In this document: in pieces, positions 24,798 to 33,192 of the stretch | Position numbering within the stretch: the first letter of the stretch is position 1 | How the letters are laid out: each line of letters opens with the position of its first letter | Source of the DNA: Hymenobacter sediminicola | GTDB lineage: Bacteria; Bacteroidota; Bacteroidia; Cytophagales; Hymenobacteraceae | NCBI RefSeq assembly: GCF_014250515.1 | Contig: NZ_CP060202.1 | Location: 178,501 to 242,500 of the forward strand | Direction: 5' to 3' | DNA length: 64,000 nt | Translations under genes and position numbers: made by a program | Notes under the pieces: generated by a model | What the model saw: the letters and a program-made list of their open reading frames with translations, nothing else | The model's database searches: none | What the model was told of the DNA's origin: nothing

Positions 24798-25760
24798 TTA
24801 AAACTCCTCGTCCAGCGAGAAGGCGTTTTCGGTCCGCTCGCTCATCACGCCGGCCTTCTGGTACTCGGCTACGCGCTTCTCGAAGAAGTTGGTTTTGCCC
24901 TGCAGCGAAATCATCTCCATGAAGTCGAAGGGGTTGGTGGCGTTGTAGATGGGGCTGTAGCCCAGGCTCACCAGCAGGCGGTCGGCCACAAACTCAATGT
25001 ACTGGCTCATGGTTTTGGCGTTCATGCCAATCAGGTTCACGGGCAGCGCATCGGTCACGAACTCCTGCTCAATCTGCACCGCGTCCTTGATGATGTCGTG
25101 CACGCGGCTCTCGGGCAGCTTGTTTTGCAGGTGCTTTTCGTAGAGCAGGCAGGCGAAGTCGCAGTGCAGGCCTTCGTCGCGGGAAATCAGCTCGTTGGAG
25201 AACGTCAGGCCGGGCATCAGGCCGCGCTTCTTCAGCCAGAAGATGCTGCAGAACGAGCCCGAGAAGAAGATGCCTTCCACGGCGGCAAACGCAATGAGGC
25301 GCTCTGTGAAGTTCTCGGAGTTGATCCACTTGATGGCCCACTCGCCCTTTTTCTTCACGCACGGCACGGTTTCCAGCGCGTTGAAGAGGCGGTCCTTCTC
25401 CTTGGGGTCTTTGATGTAGGTGTCAATCAGCAGGGAATAGGTTTCGGAGTGGATGTTTTCCATCATCACCTGGAAACCGTAGAAGCAGCGGGCCTCAGCC
25501 ATCTGCACTTCCTGCATGAAATTCACGGCCAGATTCTCGTTCACGATGCCGTCGGAGGCCGCGAAGAACGCCAGTACGTGGCTGATGAAGTGCCGCTCAC
25601 CATCGTTCAGGCTTTCCCAGTCTTTCTGGTCCTGCGACAGGTCTATTTCCTCAGCGGTCCAGAACGAGGCCTCGGCCTTCTTGTACATCTGCCACACATC
25701 GTTGTGCTGGATGGGAAAGAGGACGAAGCGGTTAGGGTTTTCGGTGAGCAAGGGTTCCAT
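24798..25760 (-). CDS. nrdB: Ribonucleoside-diphosphate reductase, small (beta) subunit
   Basis: A 320-residue di-iron tyrosyl-radical subunit of class Ia ribonucleotide reductase. The ferroxidase and radical residues are seen in [25 protein letters not shown] (Glu, His and the radical Tyr in ENIHSETY) and in [19 protein letters not shown] (later Glu/His ligands). The C-terminal NAFSLDEEF is the peptide that docks on NrdA. It resembles eukaryotic R2 more than E. coli NrdB. The start at 25760 ([17 protein letters not shown]) is the family N-terminus. A DnaA-box cluster lies about 280 bp upstream. Confidence 0.96.
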   Translation of the reverse strand: MEPLLTENPNRFVLFPIQHNDVWQMYKKAEASFWTAEEIDLSQDQKDWESLNDGERHFISHVLAFFAASDGIVNENLAVNFMQEVQMAEARCFYGFQVMMENIHSETYSLLIDTYIKDPKEKDRLFNALETVPCVKKKGEWAIKWINSENFTERLIAFAAVEGIFFSGSFCSIFWLKKRGLMPGLTFSNELISRDEGLHCDFACLLYEKHLQNKLPESRVHDIIKDAVQIEQEFVTDALPVNLIGMNAKTMSQYIEFVADRLLVSLGYSPIYNATNPFDFMEMISLQGKTNFFEKRVAEYQKAGVMSERTENAFSLDEEF

Positions 25761-26036
25761 AAGCAAAGACGTAGCGGGTGAATAATGCGGCAAAAACAGC
25801 GGGTTGGCAGAAGCAATCCGGCGGCTGACAACCCCACCGCGCACCGGTTTGTTCAGGTGGGCAGGCCGGCACAGCTGCGGGGTGGAGCACCAAATATAAC
25901 CCCCTATGATGGGATGCCTGGTGAGGCAAACCCGTTTTTTCTCTGTTAATTTTTGAGTATAGCCTATTCTCCCGGGAGTGGTGGTCTTTCCCAAAAACAC
26001 CCAAAAAAGATCGTAAAAAGCCCGATTTTGGAAAAG

Positions 26037-26076
26037 TTATCCACAAATCATCTGTGGACAATCAAGGTTTTCCACA
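26037..26076. promoter_or_regulatory. Cluster of three DnaA-box-like 9-mers
   Basis: TTATCCACA (26037-26045, perfect consensus), TGTGGACAA (26053-26061, inverse orientation) and TTTTCCACA (26068-26076) in 40 bp between nrdB (minus) and rplU (plus). This 473-bp gap (25761-26233) otherwise holds an AT-rich stretch near 25930-25960 and the rplU promoter. It could be a DnaA-controlled nrd promoter region or part of a replication origin. Confidence 0.6.
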
Positions 26077-26170
26077 AAAAAAGCTATTCGCGTACCCGCT
26101 GGCGTGTTCTGCTTATATCCCTGCCCAGAGGCTCAGAAGGCCTGTGTAATGATGTTTAGTGAGTTAGGGT

Positions 26171-26201
26171 TTGGATATATGAAATGATCCTTCTACTTTT
26201 G
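26171..26201 (+). promoter_or_regulatory. rplU-rpmA promoter
   Basis: TTG at 26171-26173, 20-bp spacer, TACTTTTG at 26194-26201: an excellent fit to the Bacteroidota -33/-7 promoter. Start codon 33 bp downstream. Confidence 0.7.
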
Positions 26202-26233
26202 CCTTCCATTTTTCAGAAACCGCGAAGACGCCG

Positions 26234-26539
26234 ATGTACGCAATTGTCAACATAGCTGGGAAGCAGACGAAAGTCGAAGCCAATAAATTTGTATACGCCC
26301 ACCGCTTGGCTGGCAATGTCGGCGACACGGTGGAGCTGGGTAAAGCACTGCTCACGGATAGCGACGGCACCATCACTATTGGTTCGCCGCTGCTGGACGT
26401 AGCCGTAACGGGCACCATCCTGGCGCACGTAAAAGGCGACAAGGTTCTGGTGTTCAAGAAGAAGCGCCGCAAGGGCTACAAGAAGCTGAACGGCCACCGT
26501 CAGCAGTTCACCAAAGTAATGATCAACAGCATCGGGTAA
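26234..26539 (+). CDS. rplU: 50S ribosomal protein L21
   Basis: 101 residues, usual length. MYAIVNIAGKQTKVEANKFVYAHRL, the central VELGKALLTDSDGTITIGSP and the basic VLVFKKKRRKGYKKLNGHRQQFTKVMI are diagnostic of L21, which binds 23S rRNA domain VI early in 50S assembly. It is first of a two-gene unit with rpmA, as in most bacteria. Confidence 0.98.
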   Translation: MYAIVNIAGKQTKVEANKFVYAHRLAGNVGDTVELGKALLTDSDGTITIGSPLLDVAVTGTILAHVKGDKVLVFKKKRRKGYKKLNGHRQQFTKVMINSIG

Positions 26540-26638
26540 TTGAGTTGCCTGTTTTGTGTTGCCAGTTGCCAGTCTGTTTAGGATTCGGCTACAACGTTCT
26601 GGCAACCGGCAACTGATAACTCTCAACTTAACAATACC

Positions 26639-26926
26639 ATGGCACACAAGAAAGGCGTAGGTAGCTCCAACAACGGCCGCGAATCGGAATCCAAGCGTTT
26701 GGGCGTTAAAATCTTCGGCGGGCAGAGCATCATTGCCGGCAACATCATCGTGCGTCAGCGCGGCACCAAGCACCACCCCGGCCAGAACGTGGGTATCGGC
26801 AAGGACCACACGCTGTTCGCTATGGTAGACGGCACGGTGCAGTTCCGCAAGGGCCGCAAAGACCGTTCGTTCGTATCGGTAGTAACTGCCGGTACTGAAG
26901 TAGCTGAAGTAGCCGCTGCCGAGTAG
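26639..26926 (+). CDS. rpmA: 50S ribosomal protein L27
   Basis: 95 residues. The N-terminus [29 protein letters not shown] places the peptidyl-transferase tail right at the start, with no Firmicute-type cleavable extension. [28 protein letters not shown] is the conserved core. It is cotranscribed with rplU and ended by a strong hairpin. Confidence 0.98.
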   Translation: MAHKKGVGSSNNGRESESKRLGVKIFGGQSIIAGNIIVRQRGTKHHPGQNVGIGKDHTLFAMVDGTVQFRKGRKDRSFVSVVTAGTEVAEVAAAE

Positions 26927-26948
26927 TTTCTGACTGCTCCCATTCTAC

Positions 26949-26982
26949 AAAAAGGGACGCCTCTCGCGGGGCGTCCCTTTTT
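26949..26982. terminator. Bidirectional rho-independent terminator
   Basis: AAAAAGGGACGC (26949-26960) and GCGTCCCTTTTT (26971-26982) between rpmA and the convergent cyclase gene. Confidence 0.85.
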
Positions 26983-26996
26983 GCGTTGCGGCTTTG

Positions 26997-27764
26997 TCAG
27001 GTCAGGGCGTAGAGCACCGGCTTGCTGGGACTGGCATCCAGCTCCAGACTCGTGACCTGCAGGTTGAGCAGATAGAGGCCGTCCTCTACTTCGTCGGGCA
27101 CAAAGATGAGTTCCGTGATGGTAGCATGGTTGCGGGTGGCGTGCGGGTACTGCCAGAACGCATGGTGGGCCAGCAACTGCCCGGCGTCTTCTTCCCTGTC
27201 GACGCTGGGCAGGTCGAGTAGCAGGTGCTCGATGTGGTGCTCGGCCAAGTAGTGCGCTAGTGCGGGCTCCAAGTAAGTAGGGTTGGTGCCTGAGTACTGG
27301 CGGGTGCGCTTGGCTTTGTGGTTGGGCAGGGTGCGTAGAATAATAGCTCCGGGGCGCACGGCAGCATCCGGGCCGCTTTCCAGTTCGCGCCGAAAGTCTT
27401 CCAGCAGTACTACATCGTCGCCGTTGGGTTGCGGCCGGGGCTGCACCGATACTAGGCGCGCCACAAACAAAAAGCGACGCAGACAGCGGTTGAGCGTCGC
27501 CAGTGGGTCGGACGAGATGTGGCCGTAGCATTCGGTGTGCGTGCCGTTGCCGTGGGGCGTGAGATGCACGCGCTTGTAGTTGGTGCTGCCGCCCTCCGCC
27601 ACGCTGCCCACAAAGCTACCCACCCGAATCACATCAAACTGCACGGGCTCAGCCCAGAAACAATTCACCTGGTTTGCGCCGGGCGCCAGCGGCAGGGAAA
27701 TATCCAGCGGCGCAGCCGGATTGAAGGAAAACGTGCGGCCGTGGTGCGGGTATGTGGCGAGCAT
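26997..27764 (-). CDS. Cyclase-family metal-dependent hydrolase (kynurenine-formamidase fold)
   Basis: A 255-residue member of the cyclase superfamily. The opening LDISLPLAPGANQVNCF, the metal-binding HGNGTHTECYGHI (family form HxGTHxD), and LLLDLPSVDREEDAGQLLAHHAFW near the end fit, although the conserved Asp of HxGTHxD is Glu here. Relatives hydrolyse N-formylkynurenine or act on other amides and cyclic ethers; the substrate is unknown. The start at 27764 is chosen at the beginning of the conserved fold. Confidence 0.82.
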   Translation of the reverse strand: MLATYPHHGRTFSFNPAAPLDISLPLAPGANQVNCFWAEPVQFDVIRVGSFVGSVAEGGSTNYKRVHLTPHGNGTHTECYGHISSDPLATLNRCLRRFLFVARLVSVQPRPQPNGDDVVLLEDFRRELESGPDAAVRPGAIILRTLPNHKAKRTRQYSGTNPTYLEPALAHYLAEHHIEHLLLDLPSVDREEDAGQLLAHHAFWQYPHATRNHATITELIFVPDEVEDGLYLLNLQVTSLELDASPSKPVLYALT

Positions 27765-27890
27765 TGTTTTTGGCGATGAAGTAAAAGGTGGTACGCTATA
27801 AAGGTGGTAGGCAAGCAGTACGTGAGGGGCTGGTGTAAGCGAGGTAAACGAGCATCCTGTATGGCAAGTCACCATTCACCTCGTCACCAT

Positions 27891-28547
27891 TCACCTTATC
27901 ACCTCATCAGGCTCAACTACCAACTGATTCAGAATCTGCGCGATTTCCTTAGCGTGGCTGATAATCATGAAGTGGCCGCCGCCAGGGATGAGGTAGTCGA
28001 CAGGAGTAGGGCCGGGCGGAAATACCCGGTCGTGGGTGCCCAGAATCTGGATGCTGCGGCCCACACTGGTACTGTCCCAGTGCAGGAGGCAGTGAATCGC
28101 CCAGCGCGTGTAGCGTGGCTCCATGTCGCGCAGAATTTCCCTGAACAGCGGATACTCATTCTGCTTCACTCCGAAGTACCACTGCCCAGCCCGCGGAAAC
28201 AGCTTAAGCCACTGCGGCGGAAAGAGCTTGTAGACCCCACTTCCCCGAATCAGACGCAGCAGCGGGGGCATGCAACTGGCATCGGGCACGCTGCTCACGA
28301 GTACGGCCCGGGCTAATGGCCGTATCCGGCAGATTTCCAGCGCCACTACCCCTCCAAATGATACACCCACCAGCAGGCAGGGCTGCTCCGGCGGAATGGC
28401 TTCCGCCATGCGGGCTACGTAGTGGGGCAGGGTTTCATCGGGTTCGGGCGTAAGCCAGTGCAACACGTGGGTGTCGCCGTGCAACAGGGGCAGGATCGAA
28501 CGGAATACTCGTTCGTCAGCTCCCAAGCCAGGTATCAGATAAAACAT
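27891..28547 (-). CDS. Alpha/beta hydrolase
   Basis: A 218-residue hydrolase. It begins FYLIPGLGADERVF (oxyanion region); the nucleophile elbow is LLVGVSFGGVVALE (Ser near residue 63). A late Asp candidate is in ILGTHDRVFPP, and the His in IPGGGHFMIISHA completes the triad. Substrate unknown; small bacterial esterases and lipases look like this. It is followed on the same strand by the cyclase gene 127 bp away. Confidence 0.88.
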   Translation of the reverse strand: MFYLIPGLGADERVFRSILPLLHGDTHVLHWLTPEPDETLPHYVARMAEAIPPEQPCLLVGVSFGGVVALEICRIRPLARAVLVSSVPDASCMPPLLRLIRGSGVYKLFPPQWLKLFPRAGQWYFGVKQNEYPLFREILRDMEPRYTRWAIHCLLHWDSTSVGRSIQILGTHDRVFPPGPTPVDYLIPGGGHFMIISHAKEIAQILNQLVVEPDEVIR

Positions 28548-28642
28548 GGCCTTGTGTGTGCCTGCTCAATAAGAAATGAATATTTCTTATTGAATGTCAG
28601 ATGGTTATGGTAATTCGTGCGTGAGCAGATATGCCCTTTGGC

Positions 28643-29137
28643 TTATGGCTCCACGCGCAGGAACACGCCTTCGAGGTAGAAGATATTGTGCGGCATCCCG
28701 GCTTCGAATTCTTCCGCGTCTTCAGCATCGGGGTCCACACTGATATCAAACGTTTCTTCCGCATCCTGCTCTTCTTCACCTTCCTCGAAAGGCCCGTCGG
28801 CGGGGTAAGTGCAGGAGAGTTTAAGAGCTACGTTGGGCAGCGGTACAGGGGGCTCCGCTTCGGACGTGTACTCCAGCAGGCAGGGCCATTCTGTAACAGT
28901 GGCCAACGCATCGGCTACATCTTCCTGTAATCTTTCGGCCCGGTCGGCAGCTAGGCGGAGCAACAGGTCGAGTTGCTGAAACTGCAGGCCCAGATGAAAA
29001 AAGTGTGGCTCCTGGTCGAAATGAGTGGTGCCCCAGATAGTGACGTCATCCGAGTTATCGAACACGATGGCGGTTATCTGCACCTGCTCGATGAAAAAGT
29101 CTGTATCGTCGGCTAAGGCATCAATCAGTCGTCTCAT
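28643..29137 (-). CDS. Acidic hypothetical protein
   Basis: A 164-residue cytoplasmic protein with no recognised domain. The N-terminal half is alpha/beta with LQFQQLDLLLRLAADRAERLQEDVADAL helical; the C-terminal half has an unusually acidic run (FEEGEEEQDAEETFDISVDPDAEDAEEFEAG). No signal peptide. It stands alone between the hydrolase and hemW. Confidence 0.72.
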   Translation of the reverse strand: MRRLIDALADDTDFFIEQVQITAIVFDNSDDVTIWGTTHFDQEPHFFHLGLQFQQLDLLLRLAADRAERLQEDVADALATVTEWPCLLEYTSEAEPPVPLPNVALKLSCTYPADGPFEEGEEEQDAEETFDISVDPDAEDAEEFEAGMPHNIFYLEGVFLRVEP

Positions 29138-29286
29138 AATCGAAGATTACGCGGATTTTTTAGATTCTGCCGCAGCTCATCATGAAAAATGCCCGGCCTA
29201 CTGCTGCGCACGCCAGAAACTGCCAGAGTGCAAGCACGGTAAGAAAGTAAGAAATTTATGATTGCCTCTCCGCACCGAAGATGACG

Positions 29287-30432
29287 CTACTGCGCAGTGC
29301 TCTGAAACAGCGTCAGCGTGATATGGTCGGCCAGGAGCTTGCCTTTGTCGGTGAGACGGAGCACATTGGCGGAGTCCAGCGTGGCGAGGCCAGAAGCTTG
29401 TATCTCGCGCAGGTAGGCTGCCTGCTGCGTCAGCAGATCTACGCCCAGCGTGTCGCGCAAATGGTCTAGGTTGGTGCCGTAGGCGGTGCGCAGGCTGGTC
29501 ATCAGATACTCGTTGGCGCGATCTAGGGGCGAAAGAACTTCGACAGTAGCCGGGACTTCGCCGCGCTCCAGCACAGCTGCCACATACTGCGGATTGTTGG
29601 CCACGGTGTATTGCCGGCTGCTGCCGTTGAAGGAGTGCGCGCTCGGCCCGAGGCCCAGATATGGCACACCACGCCAGTACGCTGAGTTGTGCCTCGACTC
29701 GCGGCCGGGAAGGCAGAAGTTGCTGATTTCGTATTGCTGGTAGCCGTGGCGGGCCATTTCCAGCAGCAGCATCTCAAACTGCTGGGCCACAAAATCGTCG
29801 GGCGGCGGGCGGAACGTGCCTTTCTGCTGGCGGCGACCAAACACGGTATCAGGCTCCACGGTGAGGGCATAGCAGGAAAGGTGCGGTACGCCCAGCGCAA
29901 AAGCCGCGGCCATGTCCCGCTCCCAGATACTATGATCCTCGGCTGGCACGCCATAAATCAGATCCACCGAAATGTTCTCGAAGCCCGCGTCCTGCGCCAG
30001 CCGCACCGCCACCCCCGACTCCTGCGCCGAATGGGCCCGGTTCATCAGGCGCAGATGCGGCTCGTGGAAGCTTTGCAGCCCAATGCTGAGCCGGTTGATC
30101 GGGGAAGCCGCCAGTTCGCGCAGCTTGTCCGCTGTCAGGTCGTCGGGGTTGGCTTCGAGCGTGATTTCCGCGTCGGCACTCACCCGAAAGTGCCGGTGGA
30201 TGGCTTCGAACAGCTGATCCAATTCGGCAGCCGTAAGCAAAGACGGAGTGCCCCCGCCAAAATAGATGGTTTCCAGCGTGGCCTGCGGGCCCAGATAGTC
30301 GGCGCGCAGGGCCAGCTCCTGCGTCAGGGCTTCCACCAGGCGGCTTTTCAGAGCCATGCTCGTGCTGAAGTGGAAGTCGCAGTAGTGGCAGGCCTGCTTG
30401 CAGAAGGGGATATGGAGGTAGAGTCCGGGCAT
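29287..30432 (-). CDS. hemW: HemW, radical SAM heme chaperone
   Basis: A 381-residue radical SAM protein. The cluster motif is FCKQACHYCDFHF (CxxxCxxC followed by F); HemN oxygen-independent coproporphyrinogen oxidases have a further Cys there, so this is HemW, which binds and delivers heme rather than oxidising coproporphyrinogen. YFGGGTPSLL, EANPDDLT, NRLSIGLQSF and SVDLIYGVPAEDH are all in family order, and the C-terminal HemN domain is present (RANEYLMTSLRT). It starts at 30432 and diverges from the Omp85-like gene. Confidence 0.95.
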   Translation of the reverse strand: MPGLYLHIPFCKQACHYCDFHFSTSMALKSRLVEALTQELALRADYLGPQATLETIYFGGGTPSLLTAAELDQLFEAIHRHFRVSADAEITLEANPDDLTADKLRELAASPINRLSIGLQSFHEPHLRLMNRAHSAQESGVAVRLAQDAGFENISVDLIYGVPAEDHSIWERDMAAAFALGVPHLSCYALTVEPDTVFGRRQQKGTFRPPPDDFVAQQFEMLLLEMARHGYQQYEISNFCLPGRESRHNSAYWRGVPYLGLGPSAHSFNGSSRQYTVANNPQYVAAVLERGEVPATVEVLSPLDRANEYLMTSLRTAYGTNLDHLRDTLGVDLLTQQAAYLREIQASGLATLDSANVLRLTDKGKLLADHITLTLFQSTAQ

Positions 30433-30493
30433 GAAGGATGGCGCAGTGGCACAGCCGTACTCAGTAGCATCCGGAGCGGTAGTGCCTACCGGT

Positions 30494-30526
30494 TTTGCCC
30501 CGCTCGCGGGAGCGGAAGTACTTTCG
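30494..30526 (+). promoter_or_regulatory. Promoter of the Omp85-like gene
   Basis: TTTG at 30494-30497, 21-bp spacer, TACTTTCG at 30519-30526; a near-consensus match. ATG is 38 bp downstream. Confidence 0.5.
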
Positions 30527-30563
30527 GGAAATTAAATGCGCGTTTTCGCGTTTGTGTTCCCAA

Positions 30564-32489
30564 ATGTACGCCCGCCTCTTTGGTTTCTGGTTGTTATGGT
30601 GCTGGCTGCTGATGGGCAGCGCGGGCGGCGCGTGGGCTCAAACCACACCTGCCACACCGCTCAACCTGAACCTGCCGCCGGTCCAGACCCCGATGCCGCC
30701 GGATACGGCTCGTGCCCTGCGGCCCGACAGTACCCAGCGCGCCGTACGCCCCGATTCTGCCCGCTCGGCCCGGCCCGCACGCGTAGCACTGCCCGTGCGG
30801 CGGCCCCGCGTGCTGGCATTCGATACCGAAGCCGCCGACCGCGCCGTGCTGCGCCGCTACCGAACCAGAGCCGTAGTTCCTGATTCGCTGACGGCCCTGC
30901 GGGAGGTGCGCGAACTGGTGCTGGCGCTACAGGCCCAGTCCTACCTCACGGCTTCCGCCGACGACATCCGCTGGCGGCGGGACACGGTACGGGTGCGGCT
31001 CTATATCGGGGAGCAGTTTCGGTGGGCACGGTTGCGCAACGGCAACCTCGGCGACGGGCTGCTGACGCGGGCCGGCTACCGCGAAAAGCTTTACCGCGAG
31101 CAGCCTTTCCAGCCGCAGGAGTGGAGCCGGCTGCAGCAGCGTGTCCTCACCGAGGCCGAAAACCAGGGCTTCCCCTTCGCTACCGTCCGCTTGGACTCCG
31201 TGCAGCTACGAGGGGCCGATATTGAGGGCCGGGTACTGCTGGAACGCGGCCCGGCCATCGTCTTCGATTCATTACAGATTGTCGGCAATACTAAAACTAA
31301 GAAACGGTTCCTGACCAAGTACTTGCAGATTTTTCCTAACCAGCCTTTTAGTCAGCAGCGCATAGACGAAGCCGCCCGCCGCCTGCGTCAGCTGCCGTAT
31401 CTGCAGCTCAAAGCCGAGCCCGAAGTACGCTTTGCCAAAGGCCGGGCGCGGGTCTACCTACTGCTCGAAGACCGCACCGCCAATCAGTTCGATGCCATTG
31501 TAGGCGTGCTGCCCAATCCCACGCCTACTCTCGGCCAGAAGCGCGTGCAACTCACCGGCGACGTAACCATTGCGCTGCGCAACATCAAGGGTGGGGGCAA
31601 AGGGCTGGGGCTGCAGTGGCGCAAGGTAGATGCCAACTCCCAGCAGCTAGACGCGCAGTACAGCCACCCCACTTTCTTCGGGACGCCGCTGGAACTGGGC
31701 GGCACCTTCAACCTTTACCGCCAGACTGACCCCATCAACGCCTTCCAGACGCTGCGGCCGCGCCTGCAGGTGACGTATCCTACGGCGCGGGCCGGGCGCA
31801 TTGGCTTTTTCACGGAGTGGCGCAGCTCCCGGCTGTTGCTCGTCGATAGCCTTGCCACGGCCCTGCCGCCCAACATCGATACCCGCTTTACCTCCTACGG
31901 CCTCGACTATACTTGGACCACGCTCGATGATCCATACTTTCCGCGGACCGGCGTGCTGGCCGGCGGCCAGGCGGCCGTGGGCAGCAAAATCATCAGCAAG
32001 AACGCCCAGCTGAAAGAAGAGCTTTACTCCAGCCTGCCGCTGCGCACCACGCAGGTCAGCGTGAGCACACGGCTGGAACGCTACAACCGCATTGGGCGAG
32101 GCGGGGTGCTGCTGGCCCGCGTGCGAGGCGAAGCCCTGTTCAACCGCCGCCTGTTTCTGAACGACATGTTCCGGGTGGGCGGGCTGGCCACGCTGCGCGG
32201 CTTCAATGAGCTGAATTTCTATGCCAGCCAGTACGCTATTGGTACACTTGAATACCGGCAGTTCACCGGAGCCGATGCGTACGTATTCGCCTTCGTAGAC
32301 CAAGGCTACCTGCGCCTCGACATCGAAACCGCCTCCGACGAGAATACGCCTACCGGCTTGGGAGTAGGCCTGAGCTTCCGCACCGGGGCCGGGCAGTTCC
32401 AGTTCGTGTACGCCCTCGGCCGCGACGAGCAGCAGAAGTTGGCGTTGGGTGCCGGCAAAATCCACTTTGGCATTACCAGCCGCTTCTAA
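30564..32489 (+). CDS. Omp85/TamA-like outer-membrane beta-barrel protein
   Basis: A 641-residue outer-membrane protein. Signal peptide ends AWAQ (about residue 26), then a Pro/Arg-rich linker. POTRA-like domains cover about 100-300 (VRVRLYIGEQFRWARLRNGN; PAIVFDSLQIVGNTKTKKRFLTKYLQIFPNQPFSQQRIDEAARRLRQLPYL). A C-terminal barrel carries FRVGGLATLRGFNE, the conserved lid-loop type motif (VRGF in BamA), and ends in Phe (GITSRF), the barrel signal. The family inserts or exports proteins or lipids across the outer membrane; being smaller than BamA, it is more TamA-like. Confidence 0.9.
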   Translation: MYARLFGFWLLWCWLLMGSAGGAWAQTTPATPLNLNLPPVQTPMPPDTARALRPDSTQRAVRPDSARSARPARVALPVRRPRVLAFDTEAADRAVLRRYRTRAVVPDSLTALREVRELVLALQAQSYLTASADDIRWRRDTVRVRLYIGEQFRWARLRNGNLGDGLLTRAGYREKLYREQPFQPQEWSRLQQRVLTEAENQGFPFATVRLDSVQLRGADIEGRVLLERGPAIVFDSLQIVGNTKTKKRFLTKYLQIFPNQPFSQQRIDEAARRLRQLPYLQLKAEPEVRFAKGRARVYLLLEDRTANQFDAIVGVLPNPTPTLGQKRVQLTGDVTIALRNIKGGGKGLGLQWRKVDANSQQLDAQYSHPTFFGTPLELGGTFNLYRQTDPINAFQTLRPRLQVTYPTARAGRIGFFTEWRSSRLLLVDSLATALPPNIDTRFTSYGLDYTWTTLDDPYFPRTGVLAGGQAAVGSKIISKNAQLKEELYSSLPLRTTQVSVSTRLERYNRIGRGGVLLARVRGEALFNRRLFLNDMFRVGGLATLRGFNELNFYASQYAIGTLEYRQFTGADAYVFAFVDQGYLRLDIETASDENTPTGLGVGLSFRTGAGQFQFVYALGRDEQQKLALGAGKIHFGITSRF

Positions 32490-32589
32490 CCTACAGAAGT
32501 TGTTGAATTTTTCTGACTGACAGTCAGGTTGCAAGCAACAAATTGGGGTCTATTGTAACCTTTGATAGTGTTTCCCCGAAAAACCCTCT

Positions 32590-32597
32590 TACATTTG
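32590..32597 (+). promoter_or_regulatory. -7 box of the initiator tRNA gene
   Basis: TACATTTG fits TAnnTTTG and ends 13 bp before the tRNA. No well-placed TTG was found upstream. Confidence 0.5.
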
Positions 32598-32610
32598 CAT
32601 CACCAAACAG

Positions 32611-32683
<73 letters not shown>

Positions 32684-32689
32684 CCTCAG

Positions 32690-32722
32690 ACGACCCGGTT
32701 GCCATTACGGCAGCCGGGTCGT
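32690..32722 (+). terminator. tRNA terminator
   Basis: 14-bp stem (32690-32703 with 32709-32722, one G-U pair), then a T-rich tail. Confidence 0.85.
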
Positions 32723-32762
32723 TCTTTTTTAGCCAGATTTTTCCGGCGTTGTTACAGGCATT

Positions 32763-32809
32763 AAACAGAACGGGCCGGCCTACATAGTGTAGGCCGGCCC
32801 GTTCTGTTT
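32763..32809. terminator. Long perfect hairpin (21-bp stem)
   Basis: Arms 32763-32783 and 32789-32809 are exact reverse complements, 14 bp past the end of the minus-strand gene at 32824. Confidence 0.75.
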
Positions 32810-32823
32810 GGGAAAATGTTAGG

Positions 32824-33096
32824 CTAATTCAGCCACACCGTCAGGATAACTTCGAAGCGGTGCGGGGCAAAGGCGTTATAAAAGGGAGCCTCGCCCTGAA
32901 AGCCTAGTACATGGATTAGACCCATACCTTCGGTGCGGGAGTCTACCACGCGTACGGGGTATAAGCCGCCCTCTTCGGGCCAGTCACCTACGTGGTTATA
33001 AGGGCGTTGGCTGGCGTCGACGCAACGGGCGTAGTCCACAAAGGGAGCGTGGCGGGTGGCTTCGGCCAGGGTCAGGTTGTCTACTTCGTATGCCAT
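32824..33096 (-). CDS. Small hypothetical protein
   Basis: A 90-residue soluble protein (MAYEVDNLTLAEATRHAPFVDYARC...). No known domain. It is rich in aromatic residues, and RPYNHVGDWPEEGGLYPVRVV suggests a beta-rich fold. ATGs at 33132 and 33150 are alternatives; 33096 begins the compact domain. Confidence 0.62.
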   Translation of the reverse strand: MAYEVDNLTLAEATRHAPFVDYARCVDASQRPYNHVGDWPEEGGLYPVRVVDSRTEGMGLIHVLGFQGEAPFYNAFAPHRFEVILTVWLN

Positions 33097-33192
33097 AAGT
33101 TCTCTTACAAAAAGCGGAGAAGTTTGATTCATTAAGGAGCCTGAAACCAACTCGGAGGTTGCATTGGGCTAGGCTACTAGTACGTCACGGCC

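Noticed and set aside
29689..30612. 307-codon frame opposite hemW reaching into the next gene.
   Set aside because: HemW motifs on the minus strand are unambiguous, and this frame runs over the start of the neighbouring gene.
31647..32534. 295-codon frame opposite the Omp85-like gene.
   Set aside because: Antisense shadow; the plus-strand barrel motifs and C-terminal Phe are decisive.
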